NCBI GenBank assembly: GCA_035079385.1
Contig: JAVHKY010000037.1
Span: forward strand, 3,534,001-3,598,000
Source of the DNA: Aspidiotus rigidus
Lineage: Eukaryota > Arthropoda > Insecta > Hemiptera > Diaspididae
Length of the DNA: 64,000 nucleotides
Direction: 5' to 3'
Each line of letters opens with the position of its first letter. The first letter of the stretch is position 1. Under the pieces are notes generated by a model, which did not search any database, had not been told where the DNA came from, and saw only the letters and a program-made list of their open reading frames with translations. Positions 1 to 11,334 of this stretch are shown one piece after another. A program made the position numbers and the translations under genes.

Positions 1-1239
1 CGATAACAAAACTCTAGCTTGCCATTCACGCGAGCAAAATTGAAAAAAAACCGAATGGAGAGTTGCGGGAAAATCGGGGTAACATCAACCAGTTAAAAAA
101 GTTCGGTGTATTCCGTTAAAAAACGACTTCGTATCGCGGAATCAATTAATTCGATTACCGCAGATAAACTGCGAGATTTTAAAATAATACATACAGATTG
201 AAATAACAAAGTACCTTCTTGTCTGAAAAAGTAGACGACAAAACTACCTTCTTCTTTCTCTATTATATTTACATTGCTCGAACGATATTCATCCATGACA
301 ATAGCGCGAGACGAAATAGTCTAGTATGAAGAGGACATATTATTTTTCATTTTTGTATTTCAAGATATCGTTTTCCAAGAAGATCACTCATGAAAGCACT
401 CGCGAACTCAACGATGATCTCGAAAATCACGATTTTACTGCAACGCAAGTAGTCAAATTACGACGTAATTCAGCGTTTACTTCAAACTGATAGCGCAAAC
501 AGTATTACCGGTAGGAAATCGGTACCAGTCCAAAAAGATCATCTAGGTCAAGTTTTTGAGATAACATGAGACACAAACGAGACTCGAACCATGGTGTAGA
601 AGATACTTGTTGATCACACCTTCACGTATTCATTCTTACATACGCGAATGTTGAGCAATTTTACAATACTTTCAACGGTTATTCTCACACGAGTTCCGTA
701 AATTCATGATTCGATCAAGTGTTATCAACTTCACTAGTGCTATTTTATTCACAAGAAACTGAACCATTGAACGTACTAGCTATAACCAGAATAAGTGAAC
801 TACTACTACACGCTATCGCATCGCGCAGAAATACTGCTAATCATATTCGTACGAACACTCAGAAAGAAAGATCAACAAAGCCTAATAACACATTCAGCAA
901 TGACTGAGTCAACTTAATAATTCTTTTTATTAATGAGAGAAATTAAAATCGAGTAGTTATTGAACCTCATTAAAGTTCGCAGGCCAGTACACAACCGAGA
1001 ACCGATCTTCAACAAACCAGAACTGAAAATATAAACAAGCAAACTCGAATAGAGAAGAAGAACTGCACTGATAAAGTTTGTTTTGGTTTCAACTGGATAG
1101 CGTCGCGCTATCTATGTGCAAAAATATTCGGACTTCGCAGACCGATGGCGAGCTGCTGTCGATCGTTCTTTGTCGCTAACATACTGGATACACATAGAAT
1201 TTACTTACGTGAATCAATTAATTTTCAAGTGAACACTAC
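1..1239. other. unannotated AT-rich sequence
   Basis: No coding family or repeat is recognised. Short open frames here are chance-sized and lack motifs. A small perfect stem, GATAGCG-TCG-CGCTATC, lies near 1096-1112; it is too short to call. Confidence 0.5.
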
Positions 1240-1335
1240 TATACTAGGTTCCAAATAAGAGTGCCCGCTTTTGATAAGCAGTAGCCTGCGCGGGTTACCA
1301 TAGAAAGCGGGCACTCTTATTTGGAACGTAGTATA
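1240..1335. repeat. 96-bp hairpin (MITE-like or foldback)
   Basis: Two 32-nt arms (1240-1271 and 1304-1335) are reverse complements with one mismatch, around a 32-nt loop. The arm reads TATACTA, then G or C, then GTTCCAAATAAGAGTGC and a few more bases. The outer ends are TATA-like, as in small Tc1/mariner-type MITEs, but no separate target duplication can be shown. A pre-miRNA-like hairpin is the alternative; the near-perfect pairing fits a young MITE better. Confidence 0.6.
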
Positions 1336-1740
1336 ATAAGGCAGTGACCTGCGTTCAAATTCACAATGAGATAGGGGGCGTTTAACAAATTCTGTTATCA
1401 ACACATGATGGTGAAGTGCTATTTCAGCCATAATTAACGATCATTACAATCATTTTTTCAGAAAAATATCTTCCTGATAAGAGCGATTCAAGCGAGAACA
1501 AATTTTTAAATTAATTCACTTGTATAGAAAGAATTATACTATTTCTCATCTACAAGCCTGAGCAACCCTTGGCCCGTGAAGGTACAAAATGTGGTCCTAA
1601 AAACAATTTTAGAAAATGAGATCATCCATTAAAATATAAAATATTCAGGACTATTATAAAATTTGAAAAAAATTCAGGAATAATGAATCTCATAGAAAAT
1701 TTGCCATTGCATGTTGCGTAAGTTAGTTTCAATTCAATTA
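1336..1740. other. unannotated sequence
   Basis: AT-rich sequence between the hairpin and the R1-like copy. Nothing is recognised. Confidence 0.5.
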
Positions 1741-3578
1741 CTGATGTCGGATTCAACTAGACAACGTTGGGAAACTCTTGGCGAGAGTGATAGCCAATTG
1801 ACTTGAGAGCTATTTGAAGGCAAGAGATATAATCTCTAGTAGTCAGTACGATTTTCAAATTGGACGCTATGTATCAGATGCTGAAATCAGGCTGAAAAGG
1901 ATAGCCGAGTCAGCAATAGCCACGCGTCAGTTTTGCTTTGCCGTCAGCCTCGACGTAGAAAATGTTCAACTTAATTCCATGGGAAAGGATATTGGAAGCC
2001 CTCATGGACGCAGAAGAGCCCACATACCTGCTCAAGATGATCAGAAGCTATCTTAGCTGTCACAAAATCCAAGCAGAAACATCTGCTGGTACAGTAAAGC
2101 GCCCAGTCAGTTGTGGGGTGCCGCAGTGGTCGGTCCTTGGAACGCTGTTGTGGCACGTTGCATTTAACGGGATCTTCAAGGTAAAGCTGCCACCGGGTGT
2201 TAAGCTTATCTGCTATGCGGATGACACACAAGTGGTATGCACTGCCGAAACCACTGTAGCGGTGGGGAGCAGGGTAAACCAGGTCCTAGAGGTGGTGATG
2301 CGTTGGATCGAGTCGACTGGACTAGAACTTGCAGTCGATAAGACGGGTTCGGAAGTTTAGTCAACACACCTTTTGCCTGCAGGATGTGGAAACTGAGAGT
2401 ACCTAGGCATCTGGCTTGAATTAACGCAAAGCTTCAGGCACTGATGGCAGCGCAAAAGGCAGGGACAATAGATGCATACCTAAGCCGCTTGATGAGGAAC
2501 CTAGAAGGACCGAGAGAAACAAGAAGAAGGATTATGATGAACACCGTCTTCTTGATCCTCCTATGTGGTGCCCCATTGTGGGCTGACTCAATGAAGATAC
2601 CATACAGAAGTAAAAAGATAGTAAAGATCCAACAAAGAGCTGCGCTGAAGTGTATCAGTGCCTACCACATTGTTTGGACGGAGGCTCTTGGCGTACTAGC
2701 ACGTTTAACACCAATTGAGCTCTTTGCTGAGCAGAGAGCGGTGGTGTTTAAAGCAAAAGAGATGACAATGACCAACCAAGAGGCTTCACGGGTCAAACAG
2801 GATGCCAGACGCTCTTTGCTTGCAAAATGGAAAGCAAGAATTGACCAGAGCGAGCTGGGTACGTGGACAACTCGTGTATTGATACGCCACCTTGATGAGT
2901 GGATGAACAGAGTCCATGGTCAGCTGAACATTCACCTGACGCAAGTATTAAGCGGCCATAGCTGCTTCAACAAGTACCTTCACGAGAAGTTAAAGTTCAG
3001 GCAACGTGTTCGCACTGCAAGTAAGACACAGCACACCTTATTTGAGTGTGAGGCGTGAAGGCGAGAGCGGCACAAGCTTAGTCGGTCTCTTCAAGAGATC
3101 AGGATAGATGAAGCGCTTGTTCCCAGTGGCCAGGTATCCACAATGCTAGGCTCCAAAAAAGCATGGACGCAAGTCTCTGCCTTCGCAGTCGCCGTCATGA
3201 AGAAGAAGATGGACTAGGAAAGGAATGGAACAGGCAAATACAGAACCACGCTATGGCCTACTTGACACCTATGCACCATCCACAACCAGATGTGCAAGAA
3301 GAAGAGGAAGATCATCCCTGAAGAAAGAAGAAGACAAAGGGACTCCAACAGCGACCTAATAGTTGTTGTTGTGTATTCTAATATTTTGCGGGCCTGGGGG
3401 CACTGCAGCTTGGCGGTTGCCGAAAAGAAGAGAAAAATCGCCGAGGAGATTCTTCCAACACTGAAATTATACTGGAAAAGGTCGACTCCGGTGTTGGACG
3501 AAACAAAATTAAATGTATAGGCAATCCGCATCCACTCTATCATGGAGGACAGGCGGCGCTGCACAAGCAACACAAGCG
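1741..3578 (+). mobile_element. R1-like non-LTR retrotransposon, copy 1 (5'-truncated)
   Basis: This is the 3' part of a non-LTR retrotransposon: RT palm and thumb, the C-terminal region and a 3' untranslated stretch. It aligns with copy 2 (4870-6035) from about 1757. Its 3' region (about 3060-3578) aligns with the reverse complement of copy 3 (22926-23480), which fixes the 3' end near 3578, where similarity stops. No poly(A) tail follows. The 5' half (ORF1, endonuclease, RT fingers) is absent, the usual product of incomplete target-primed reverse transcription. The element is dead. Confidence 0.85.
1757..3219 (+). pseudogene. reverse transcriptase ORF2 fragment, R1-like
   Basis: The degraded frame starts at the RT segment before palm box A (eroded LDNVGKLLARVIAN), goes through box A (SLDVENVQLN, then a frameshift near 1960) and continues in the 1962-2360 frame. 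There box B is CGVPQWSVLGTLLW and box C is CYADDTQVV, with the YADD catalytic motif intact at 2214-2225. Another frameshift follows near 2350. The 2444-3058 frame carries the post-RT part (ILLCGAPLWADSM, then LARLTPIELFAEQRAVVFK), typical of R1-clade elements. The tail HTLFECEA is the end of a CCHC knuckle whose first cysteines are lost here but kept in copy 3. At least three frame breaks make it non-functional. Confidence 0.85.
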
Positions 3579-4869
3579 ATGTCAGATACAAAATTCGTGG
3601 TTTTCAATTAGAATAGGAAATGAAAATCCCAGTCAAACTTGATCCTTGAGTATTTTTGAGAATTGGCTCACAAAGGTAAATTGAGCATAGTTTCTCCGGT
3701 TCAGATAGGTTGTTCAAGGATAAGAAAAAAATATTGTCAGCAAGTCCTGATGATTCCTTACGTAGTTTTGGTGGAAGGTGTTCACTTTCAAGTCAAACTA
3801 ACCCGTATCATAGGGTAGCAATTTTTTTGGTAACGTCATCGGTGTTGGTTGAGGAAGGATTTTCGACAAGTAAACTAGTATTTTTCTTCACTTTCTCGAA
3901 TCGTGGTCAAATTCAGACCGCAACTGCTTGAATTAGAGAACTATAGGCCGCTAGGTTAAGTTGTCACGTCATAATTTTTCCTCATAGTTCCCTGATCCGG
4001 TGAGGAATTCTTTTATGATCAGAAGAGCTATTTTATATCTCTTAAACAGAGCTGAGTTTAATATTTTGCTATATCACGTGGTCCCTAATTAATTTCAGTT
4101 CATGATTAACTGTTATCAATAACCGGGATAGGAAAGTACAAAAAAATGACGTAATGATTGAATATAGCGGTCCGTGTCCTCATTCGTATTTATAGAGCTC
4201 TACCTCAACAAACCAAAGCAGACCCTATCCAATATTCAATCATGTCATTACGCACGCGACAGAAAACGACATAAATTTCAAAAATTACCCAAAGATTTTT
4301 TGGTCCGCGAAAAAGGTTACCCAGGCCTGTTCCATCACCAGAAACTCGATGCTTCGCGCCTTGCTGGAGAAGCTGTGTCTCTCCTAAACTCGGTATACCT
4401 CTACCAATCACACTTTTTTTCAGTCAAACTGAAAAATCTTGGAGCGTGGAGCATACTCTTCATTTTTTCCACTTCTCAGAATAATAGATAGACGGTATTA
4501 ATTGCAATCGATCTCAGGAATGATAAATTACGAATAATACATCTCCCCTCCATTTGGCATCTTCTACGCAATCTCCTAGTTGAAATATGTTGTGGCATCC
4601 CTGGGCGTCGTCGTAAGTAAAATTAATTCTGCTCAACATATTTTTTTATACCTTGTTCCTCCTAATACCTGATTGAAATACAAAATCGAAAAAAATATCA
4701 AGTGTACCGTGGCGTGGTATTACTTGTATCTTATCATCTAAAAAAGTGATGAGGCTCAATATTCTAAAATCATGCATTGGCTGAATCTCATGTCCAAGTA
4801 AGTGTTTTAGGTCACGATTCTCTTGACTGCAGGCTTGATCATGAACCTTTTTATTCAACATAATTATAA
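3579..4869. other. unannotated sequence between two R1-like copies
   Basis: No supported feature. Frames at 3710-3931 and 4174-4491 have no recognisable domain and look like chance. On the minus strand 4646-4860 stays open with a mixed composition, but I recognise nothing in it. Confidence 0.4.
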
Positions 4870-6035
4870 TCATTCCACTTGACCCGGCATTGCTTGTAGA
4901 TAACTTCCTCGACGCGGTGGAAAAAAGCCAGGCTAGGAGAGATAAACCAGTTTGCCTGCTAGATAAAATGGGCAAACTTCTACAGAGAGTGATAGCCAAT
5001 CAACTGGAAAGCCAGAGGCATAATCTCAAATAGTGAGCACGGTTTTTGAACTGGACGCTGTGCGTCGGATGCTGAGATCAGGCTAAAGAGGATAGCCAAG
5101 TCAGCAATATCTACGCGTCAATTTCGTGCAGCTGTCAGCCTCGACATAAAAAATGCGTTTAACTCAATACCATTGAAGAGGTTATTGGAAGCCCTGTGCC
5201 TGCATACCTGCTTAAGATGATCAGCACCATTTCAGCTGTCGAGAAATCCAAGCGGAGACGTCAGCTGGTAAAGTAAAGTAAAGCGGCAAATTACTTATGG
5301 TGTGCCGCACAGGGTCGGTCCTTGGGCCGCTCTTGTGGTGCATCATATTCAACGGGAAGTTGAAGGTGACGCTGCCATCAGGCGTTAAACTTATCCACCA
5401 TGCGGACGACACACTGATGGTACTCATTGCTGAAACGACTGTAGCGGTGGAAATCAGGGTAAACCAGGCCCCAGAGGCAGTGATCGAGTGATGCGTTGGA
5501 TCGTGTCGGCCAGACTGGAACTCGCAGTCGGAAAGATGGAGGCCATACTATTCACAACCCGTGGAAAGTTCAGTCCACCCAGTTTTTACCTGCAAGGGGT
5601 AGAGACTACGATCAAGGAGGTGATGAAGTATCTGGGCATCTGGATTGACTCGAAGCTAAGCTTTCAACTCCGTTTCCTGAAGTTAGCGGGAGACAGACGG
5701 GGTAGTGAGCTACCTAAGCTACTTGATGAAAAACTTAGGAGAGTGAAGGAACGCCAGAAGAAAGACTATGATGACCATTGTCACCCTCCTACATACTGCC
5801 TCATTATCATTATGGCCCGACTCCATGAAGGTGGCCCACAGAAGGAAACAGATGAAAAAGATCCAATAAAGAGAAGTGCCCCGCGCTCTGTTTCGACGGA
5901 GGCTTTTTGCCTATGAGATTGTTCACTACTAATCGAGCTCTTTGCTTTAGAGAAAGCTTTGGTGTTTAAAACAAAGAAGAGGACAAAGACTGATCAAGAG
6001 GCTCCACAGGTAAAGCTGGACGACAGGCGTTTCTC
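4870..6035 (+). pseudogene. R1-like reverse transcriptase, copy 2 (truncated both ends)
   Basis: A second, more decayed copy of the same RT. It opens with the conserved stretch CLLDKMGKLLQRVIANQLE (about 4950-5010), just before palm box A. A short deletion near 5190 removes codons present in copy 1. Box B survives in shifted frame (VLGPLLWCIIFNGKL), and box C reads HHADDTLMV at about 5395-5420, so the tyrosine of YADD has become histidine. After another frameshift, 5488-5916 carries WIVSARLELAVGKMEAIL and VMKYLGIWIDSKLSF, the usual RT thumb motifs. Similarity to copy 1 ends near 6035 inside the C-terminal region, so the 3' end is also lost. It lies in the same orientation as copy 1, 1.3 kb downstream. 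Confidence 0.82.
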
Positions 6036-7399
6036 GATTTGTATCTAATTAAAAACTGTAACGTGTTTGATCCTCAATGAAGGTAATACAAATAATAAAA
6101 GTACTCGGATGCCGTGGATCTATTAATTTCCTGCGCACCAAAATCTTTCTCACATCTTCTATAGGAAAACAGAGGGAGAAGGGGAAAAGTGATTCGGGAA
6201 GACGCTAGAACCTCCATACATAATTGCATTCTGAGCGAAAAATTATCAAAATCGTTTCTCTCTTGTTGGTACCCATTATTTTGTTGTACTCGGTTCGTTC
6301 AACTTCTCATCTTGAATTGCAGATCAGAATTCTATTCGACCGTATTTAAATCATTAAATCAAGATAGTCAACATCAGCTATATTTTTTCTCATGTAGCGT
6401 AGCCAGCTGATATGCGTCATTTCTAATTATGGCTTTAATGGACGATTAAACTGTTTTAGCCCATGATTCCCAAGATATAATAACAATATTAAAGCTCGGT
6501 CAATTTCATCTAAGTCGAAAGTCAAATTTTATTGCAGAAAATTTAATACCAGTAACAGAAATTCTGAATCATATTTTGCGTTCAATATTCAAGAATAGTC
6601 CAACTCGTAACCTAAAACTCTTGATTGCTTTCATTTTCAGTGAGGTAAAAGGAAGTCAACATATCGAGTTTGAAATGGTATTCTTATACGTTTCAGTCTC
6701 ACGTTGGATTCTCACAATTACAGATGAGATAAGTAGATAATAATTATCAATCAAGATAGATATCCTCTGAACGATTCACACCTTACAAACCACTTGACTT
6801 CACTAGTTTTTTCATATCAATACTTAGGTACAACATTTTAATGATAAGAATACATCAGTCCTAGGATTGGGTACAGCTCCCCTTCCTCCCGACTTATCCT
6901 ACTACTCGATGATATTTAAACTGTCAATCGCTAACATTTTTGACATGTTTCATATCTTGAGGTTGAGCTTCGGAGAAAACTTCATCTTTAAACTCTATCT
7001 GGATGTCTCCGTGGTTGCGTTATTATGTCTGTACACTTTGACCTAGAGACTTGGAATTTTTCATACGAGGAAAATTTCTACGTGTATCATGTCGACTATG
7101 CTCGCTTGGCTTTCTCTCTCTCCTCGAGTAACAAGCAATTTTCCAATTTTGTGGTTCATTTTTCATCGATTAATATCCTTTTTACCAGAGTCACAGCCAA
7201 CAACAACTGCAATCCTCGAAATCTCTTTTTGAAGTTCACAATTTTTTTCACTGTCTGATCAATTTTTCATTTCAACCAACTTTTCCATTGTGTTCCAAAA
7301 GATGCTCACTGTTTTGCATTGTTTCTGTCATTGTATATGTTTGGCAACTATTATAATGATCCGAAGAGCACTCAACTTTCCATAATCTGGTACCCAAAC
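6036..7399. other. unannotated AT-rich sequence
   Basis: Nothing is recognised on either strand. Near 6943 there is a short GACATGTTTCAT motif of the kind repeated at 7434 and 8068. Confidence 0.5.
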
Positions 7400-8340
7400 T
7401 AGATACACTGAACAATCAATATTATCTCCTTTTGACATGTTTCATGTCTTTTCTCTACCCCTACCCTAATCTGAAATTTGCGTCCGGGCACATGACCTTG
7501 GGACTTGGAAGTTTTTTACGTCGAACCTCAGCCGTACTCCTGATTCTGGAATTTGCGTCCGGGCGTCTGGGCGGACCTATGCAGTGAACTACTGGTATAC
7601 TAGGCTTATACTAGCTTTATACTAGCTCTAGAGTAGACTTATACTAGACAAAGAAGGGTTGTGAAACCCAGACCTAATATAGAGTATACTAGCTTAGTAT
7701 ACAACATCTAAGGAGGGCTGTGCGTCTTCTTTTATACTAACAGCTTTACTCTAGCTTTATACTCGTTCTGGGCTTCTTTTAAACTAAGAGGTCTGTAGTA
7801 GTTTTTACTACCTCTATTATACTGGGTACCACCTTTATAATAAACTATATAATCAGCTGTGACCCCAAAATCCTATGCAGTAAACTACTATACTAACTTT
7901 ATATTGGGTCTAGGAATCCTGTTTACTGTATCCCATTCCCCATTGAACTGAGCCTAACATTTTATAGGCCCAATATACAGTAAACTAGACCAACAAGGAG
8001 GCAGGTCTAAGCCTCCTTCATACTAAGCTTAAACAAGTCTAGGTCTTCTTTCTATAGGCTACATTGACATGTTTCATGTCTTTTCTCTACCCCTACTCTA
8101 ATCTGAAGTTTGCGTCCGGGCGTCTGATTGGTGCTACTTCATGCAGTATATTATAGTAGATATATACCAGGTACTATACTGGGCTAATACCAAGTCCAAG
8201 CCTCCTGGACCTGAATTGAAATTTTAGTTCCCACCACTCTTTGCAATATTATACTACCTATACTAGCTCTCTTCTCTCCCCTATTTCCAAAAGCTAGTAG
8301 CCTAATATATAGTATACTAGGCCTACACTAACATGACTCA
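7400..8340. repeat. dispersed repeat block, CTAG/TATA-rich
   Basis: The block is full of degenerate direct and inverted words such as CTTATACTAG, TATACTAGGC and TTTATACTAG. Two ~60-bp direct copies begin with GACATGTTTCATGTCTTTTC and run into GTCCGGGCG (7434-7495 and 8068-8125). The same block type recurs near 10.8, 18.5, 24.5, 42.2, 48.8, 51.4 and 63.7 kb. No coding capacity is seen. Confidence 0.7.
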
Positions 8341-8407
8341 ATACACAGTATACCAGACCCGAACCAAGGAACAAAATGGAGACACATTCCATGTAATCGA
8401 AAATGGT

Positions 8408-10482
8408 TGATAAACACCACCGATAGGGCTATACCAGATGGGGTGGCATGGGTTCTACAGATGGGCCCAAAATTCGCGGCTCCGGTATCCGTCGTTCCCA
8501 TGGAAAAATAATCACGGATGCAGAGTATGCAATTAGTACGGCGAGGGTGGCAGCAAGGAAAGAGGGAGAGGTTTGACAAAAAATCCTGCAACACCTACGA
8601 CGTATACAAGTGACCTCGAGGAAAAGGGAAGAAAAAGAAGAGGAAACGGCAGCAATCAGGCAAGACATAAAATCCACCAAGGAACTCCTAAAAGAGAATG
8701 CTGATTTGCTGGTGGTCAGAACGTATAAAGCACATGCCACTGTAATAATGGAGAAAAACGACTACCACCAGAAAATGAATGTGATGCTTCAAGATGTTAC
8801 GAATTATAAGGTCGATAAAAGGAATCCCACCACAGGTATTGAAGAAAGAAGTAACGGGTTGGTGAGGCAGTTATATGAGGAAGGGCATATATTGACTATC
8901 GGCTTAAGACGTCCCTAACCACGCATAACAGTGTAGCTCCAAAAATCTATGGCTTGCCGAAAACACACAAAGAAGGTCTACCTTTAGTTTAAGACCGGTG
9001 GTCTCTTGTGTCAAGGCTCCGGCATACTATCTTGCACAATTCTTAGCGAGTATACTAGGGGTGGTTAGGAATAATACTATCAATATCCGATCATCCGAGG
9101 GACTACCGGGAATTTTATCTCACATCGAATTGGAGGATACGGATGTCCTCGTTTCCTTTGATGTGGTCACACTTTACCCTTCAATCCCTATGCGGTGGAA
9201 AGGAGATGGAACGACATTCAGACGCACACGCCAATAAAAAAAGAAAATTTTTTCGAGATGATTTCTTTCTGCCTGACCAACAGCTATTGTCAGTACGACA
9301 AAAAATTCTACAGACAGAAGAATGGTATGGCGATGGGCAACCCGCTCTCAGCTATTGTGGCAGAATTTGTGATGGACCAGGTATTTGAAGACATGATTGG
9401 TAACTTTGGGGACTACATTAAGTATAAGACTAAGTATGTAGATGACTCGTTTTTTATTATTCAGGACCAATATTTTAATGACATATATAATTTTTTCAAC
9501 AACTATCATGAGCGTTTTAGATTTACTTACGAAAAGGACTATCAGAAAATAAATTTCTTAGAAATTACTATAATTAGGGATGACGATAATAGAATTATAT
9601 GTAAGCATTATAAAATGCCTATCTACACAGGCAGAAATATTCATCAGCTTTCCAACCAACCCTATCACGTTAAATTTAATACGGCTGTAAATTTAAAAGA
9701 GTGTTGGCTCAAGATCAGTGATTCGAAATTTCATAATGAGCTTAAGGTAGAATTAGGGCAGGTGCTGGCTAGTAATGGTTACTCCATGGAGGTGATTAAT
9801 TTTAAGCGTAAGTAATGTAATAATGCTAATTGTAATATTAAGGATAAACAATTTTTTGTTCTTCCCTACATCGGACAGAGCGGTCTAATCATCCAAAAGT
9901 TTCTCAAAAAGCTAGATCCTAAATTTACTTTGGCGTTCAGCTTTCACAACACATTGCAAAATTTGATATTTTCAAAAACTAAGGACATGACCCCCGTACT
10001 CAAAAGATCAGATGTTGTGTATGGTATTCCGCGCTCCAACTGCCCCAAGGTTTATGTGGGTGAATCTATGCAACATTTACAGTGCAGGATTTCTCAACAT
10101 AAATACGATGAAAAACAAGAATAATGATGGGACTGGTCTAGCTTCGCATGCTAGGGAGGAAAATCATAAATTTAATTTTGATAATGTTACAATTTTGGCT
10201 CATGAAGAAAATAGTGGAAAGCGTAAAATTCTCGAAATAATTGAAATAATGAAACGAGAAAATACTGTCAATTTTAAGAGCGATCAGTGGCGAATCTAGG
10301 AATTTTTTTTTAGGGGGGGGGGAAGAATATTTATCTTGTCCATTTTTTCCCTTTTCCTCTTTCTTTCTTTCTTTTTTTACGAAGGGGGGGTTGAACGCCC
10401 AACCCCCCCCCCTCTATCCACCGCTGAGAGCGATACTCAACGAATGAAACGGTTCTACTCGCCGGTCATTAAACACATATGA
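8408..10482 (+). pseudogene. PLE reverse transcriptase-GIY-YIG polyprotein, broken
   Basis: The reading starts in an eroded N-terminal region (INTTDRAIPDGVAWVLQMG, about 8411-8467). The 8610-8918 frame has the PLE-typical AHATVIMEKNDYHQKMNVML. After a frameshift come KIYGLPKTHKEGLPL (RT fingers) and VLVSFDVVTLYPSIP (box A, about 9145-9190). The 9195-9815 frame has box B GMAMGNPLSAIVAEF (its residues 44-58) and box C YVDD (81-84). A further break precedes the nuclease: VVYGIPRSNCPKVYVGES (about 10014-10067) is the GIY-YIG core, followed by RISQHK. The C-terminus is interrupted after NFKSD by the MITE; the original frame resumes at 10435 and stops at 10480-10482. At least four frame breaks are present. 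Confidence 0.85.
10285..10426. mobile_element. 142-bp hAT-like MITE inserted in PLE copy 1
   Basis: The terminal inverted repeats are CAGTGGCGAATCTAG at the left and, read on the other strand, CAGCGGTGGATAGA at the right. A perfect 8-bp duplication, AGAGCGAT, flanks it (10277-10284 and 10427-10434). The CAG-starting ends and 8-bp TSD are hallmarks of the hAT superfamily. The interior is T-rich with G and C runs and has no coding potential. Removing it in thought restores the PLE reading frame exactly, so the MITE landed after the PLE. Confidence 0.92.
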
Positions 10483-10596
10483 ACGGTACAGGCAAATACT
10501 TGATCTGTATCTTTTTCAAATATGTATTTAATTTTGTTTATTTTTCTTTCTGATTCTTCGTACGACTTACTCAGTTTTATTCTGTACTCTCTTGAT

Positions 10597-10645
10597 AATG
10601 GTTACGAAGTAACCGAAACGTCGGAATAAAAAAAAGTTTATGTCT
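10597..10645 (+). ncRNA. hammerhead-like stem in PLE tail (candidate)
   Basis: The sequence TTGATAAT, then the stem GGTTAC-GAA-GTAACC, then GAAACGTCGG resembles a hammerhead ribozyme core (CUGANGA, stem II, GAAA). PLEs are known to carry hammerhead motifs in their terminal repeats. The first core block is imperfect (TTGATAA), so activity is doubtful. PLE copy 2 has a comparable stem in both ends. Confidence 0.45.
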
Positions 10646-10719
10646 TTTTAAGGAGTGCGGGCAAAGCCCAAGTGTTTTTCTATAATCTTAATTTATCCTT
10701 GCACGAACAAAATTTCTTT

Positions 10720-11334
10720 CTTTAAATACACTAGCTAAGCTATACTATTTGACATTTTATACTGGGCTTACACTAGGTCCCAGCATCATTCATGCTAGCT
10801 TCATACTACATTCAGGCTTCTTTTATACTCAGGCTTAGGAGGTCTGTACTAGTGTAGTTTATACTAGCACTATTATACTAGGCTCAAGCCAAGTATGAGC
10901 CTAGTATAATATACTGCATCAAGCAAAGAGAAAGGGAACTTGGAAAATTTTCCTGGAAATTACTGGAAAAACCTGTGTACCACCCTTATTCCGCAAATAT
11001 TTCATATCAGACTTATGCTAAACCAGGAAAAGGGTGAACGAGCGGAGCAAGTGAGCCCCACGAAAGCTGAAAGATGGTAGCCCAAAATATATCATATCAG
11101 ACTTTCGCCCCCTATTTTTTCCACGAGTGTAGACAATTGCTCTATAGGCTTTCTCAGAAGCGTCACAAAAGGCGTGTAGTTTAATGAAAGTAGGGGCAAA
11201 AGTGAAGTAATACCTCACGAGCGCTTGACCCAGCAGAAGCCTAGATTAGAATATTCCAAGATGACGGCTAAAATATAAGAAGGGAGGTATGAAACATGAT
11301 CTTCATTTATTTGGCTCTGCCAGAAAATTTTTTC
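10720..11334. repeat. repeat family A copy (CTAG block plus end motif)
   Basis: A CTAG/TATA-rich block (10730-10920) is followed by a segment with GAACGAGCGGAGCAAGTGAG (11035-11054) and then the ~45-bp end motif at 11287-11334 (ATGAAACATGATCTTCATTT, then ATTTGGCTCTGCCAGAAAAT). The same end motif occurs at about 18348, 36768, 42093 and 51560. Confidence 0.7.

Larger units (their letters stand above)
8385..10640 (+). mobile_element. Penelope-like element, copy 1
   Basis: A near full-length but inactive PLE: N-terminal region, reverse transcriptase, C-terminal GIY-YIG endonuclease and a 3' noncoding tail with a ribozyme-like stem. PLEs prime from target DNA using the GIY-YIG nuclease. No terminal repeat is found at the 5' side, so the copy is probably 5'-truncated or its upstream repeat has decayed. 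A hAT-like MITE is nested at 10285-10426. Confidence 0.88.

Noticed and set aside
560..590. Possible tRNA B-box on the minus strand (GGTTCGAGTCTC).
   Set aside because: No A-box or cloverleaf arms at the right distance.
3214..3591. 125-codon minus-strand frame over the 3' end of R1-like copy 1.
   Set aside because: It lies antisense in the conserved 3' untranslated region; its similarity to 22931-23155 reflects shared repeat DNA, not a protein.
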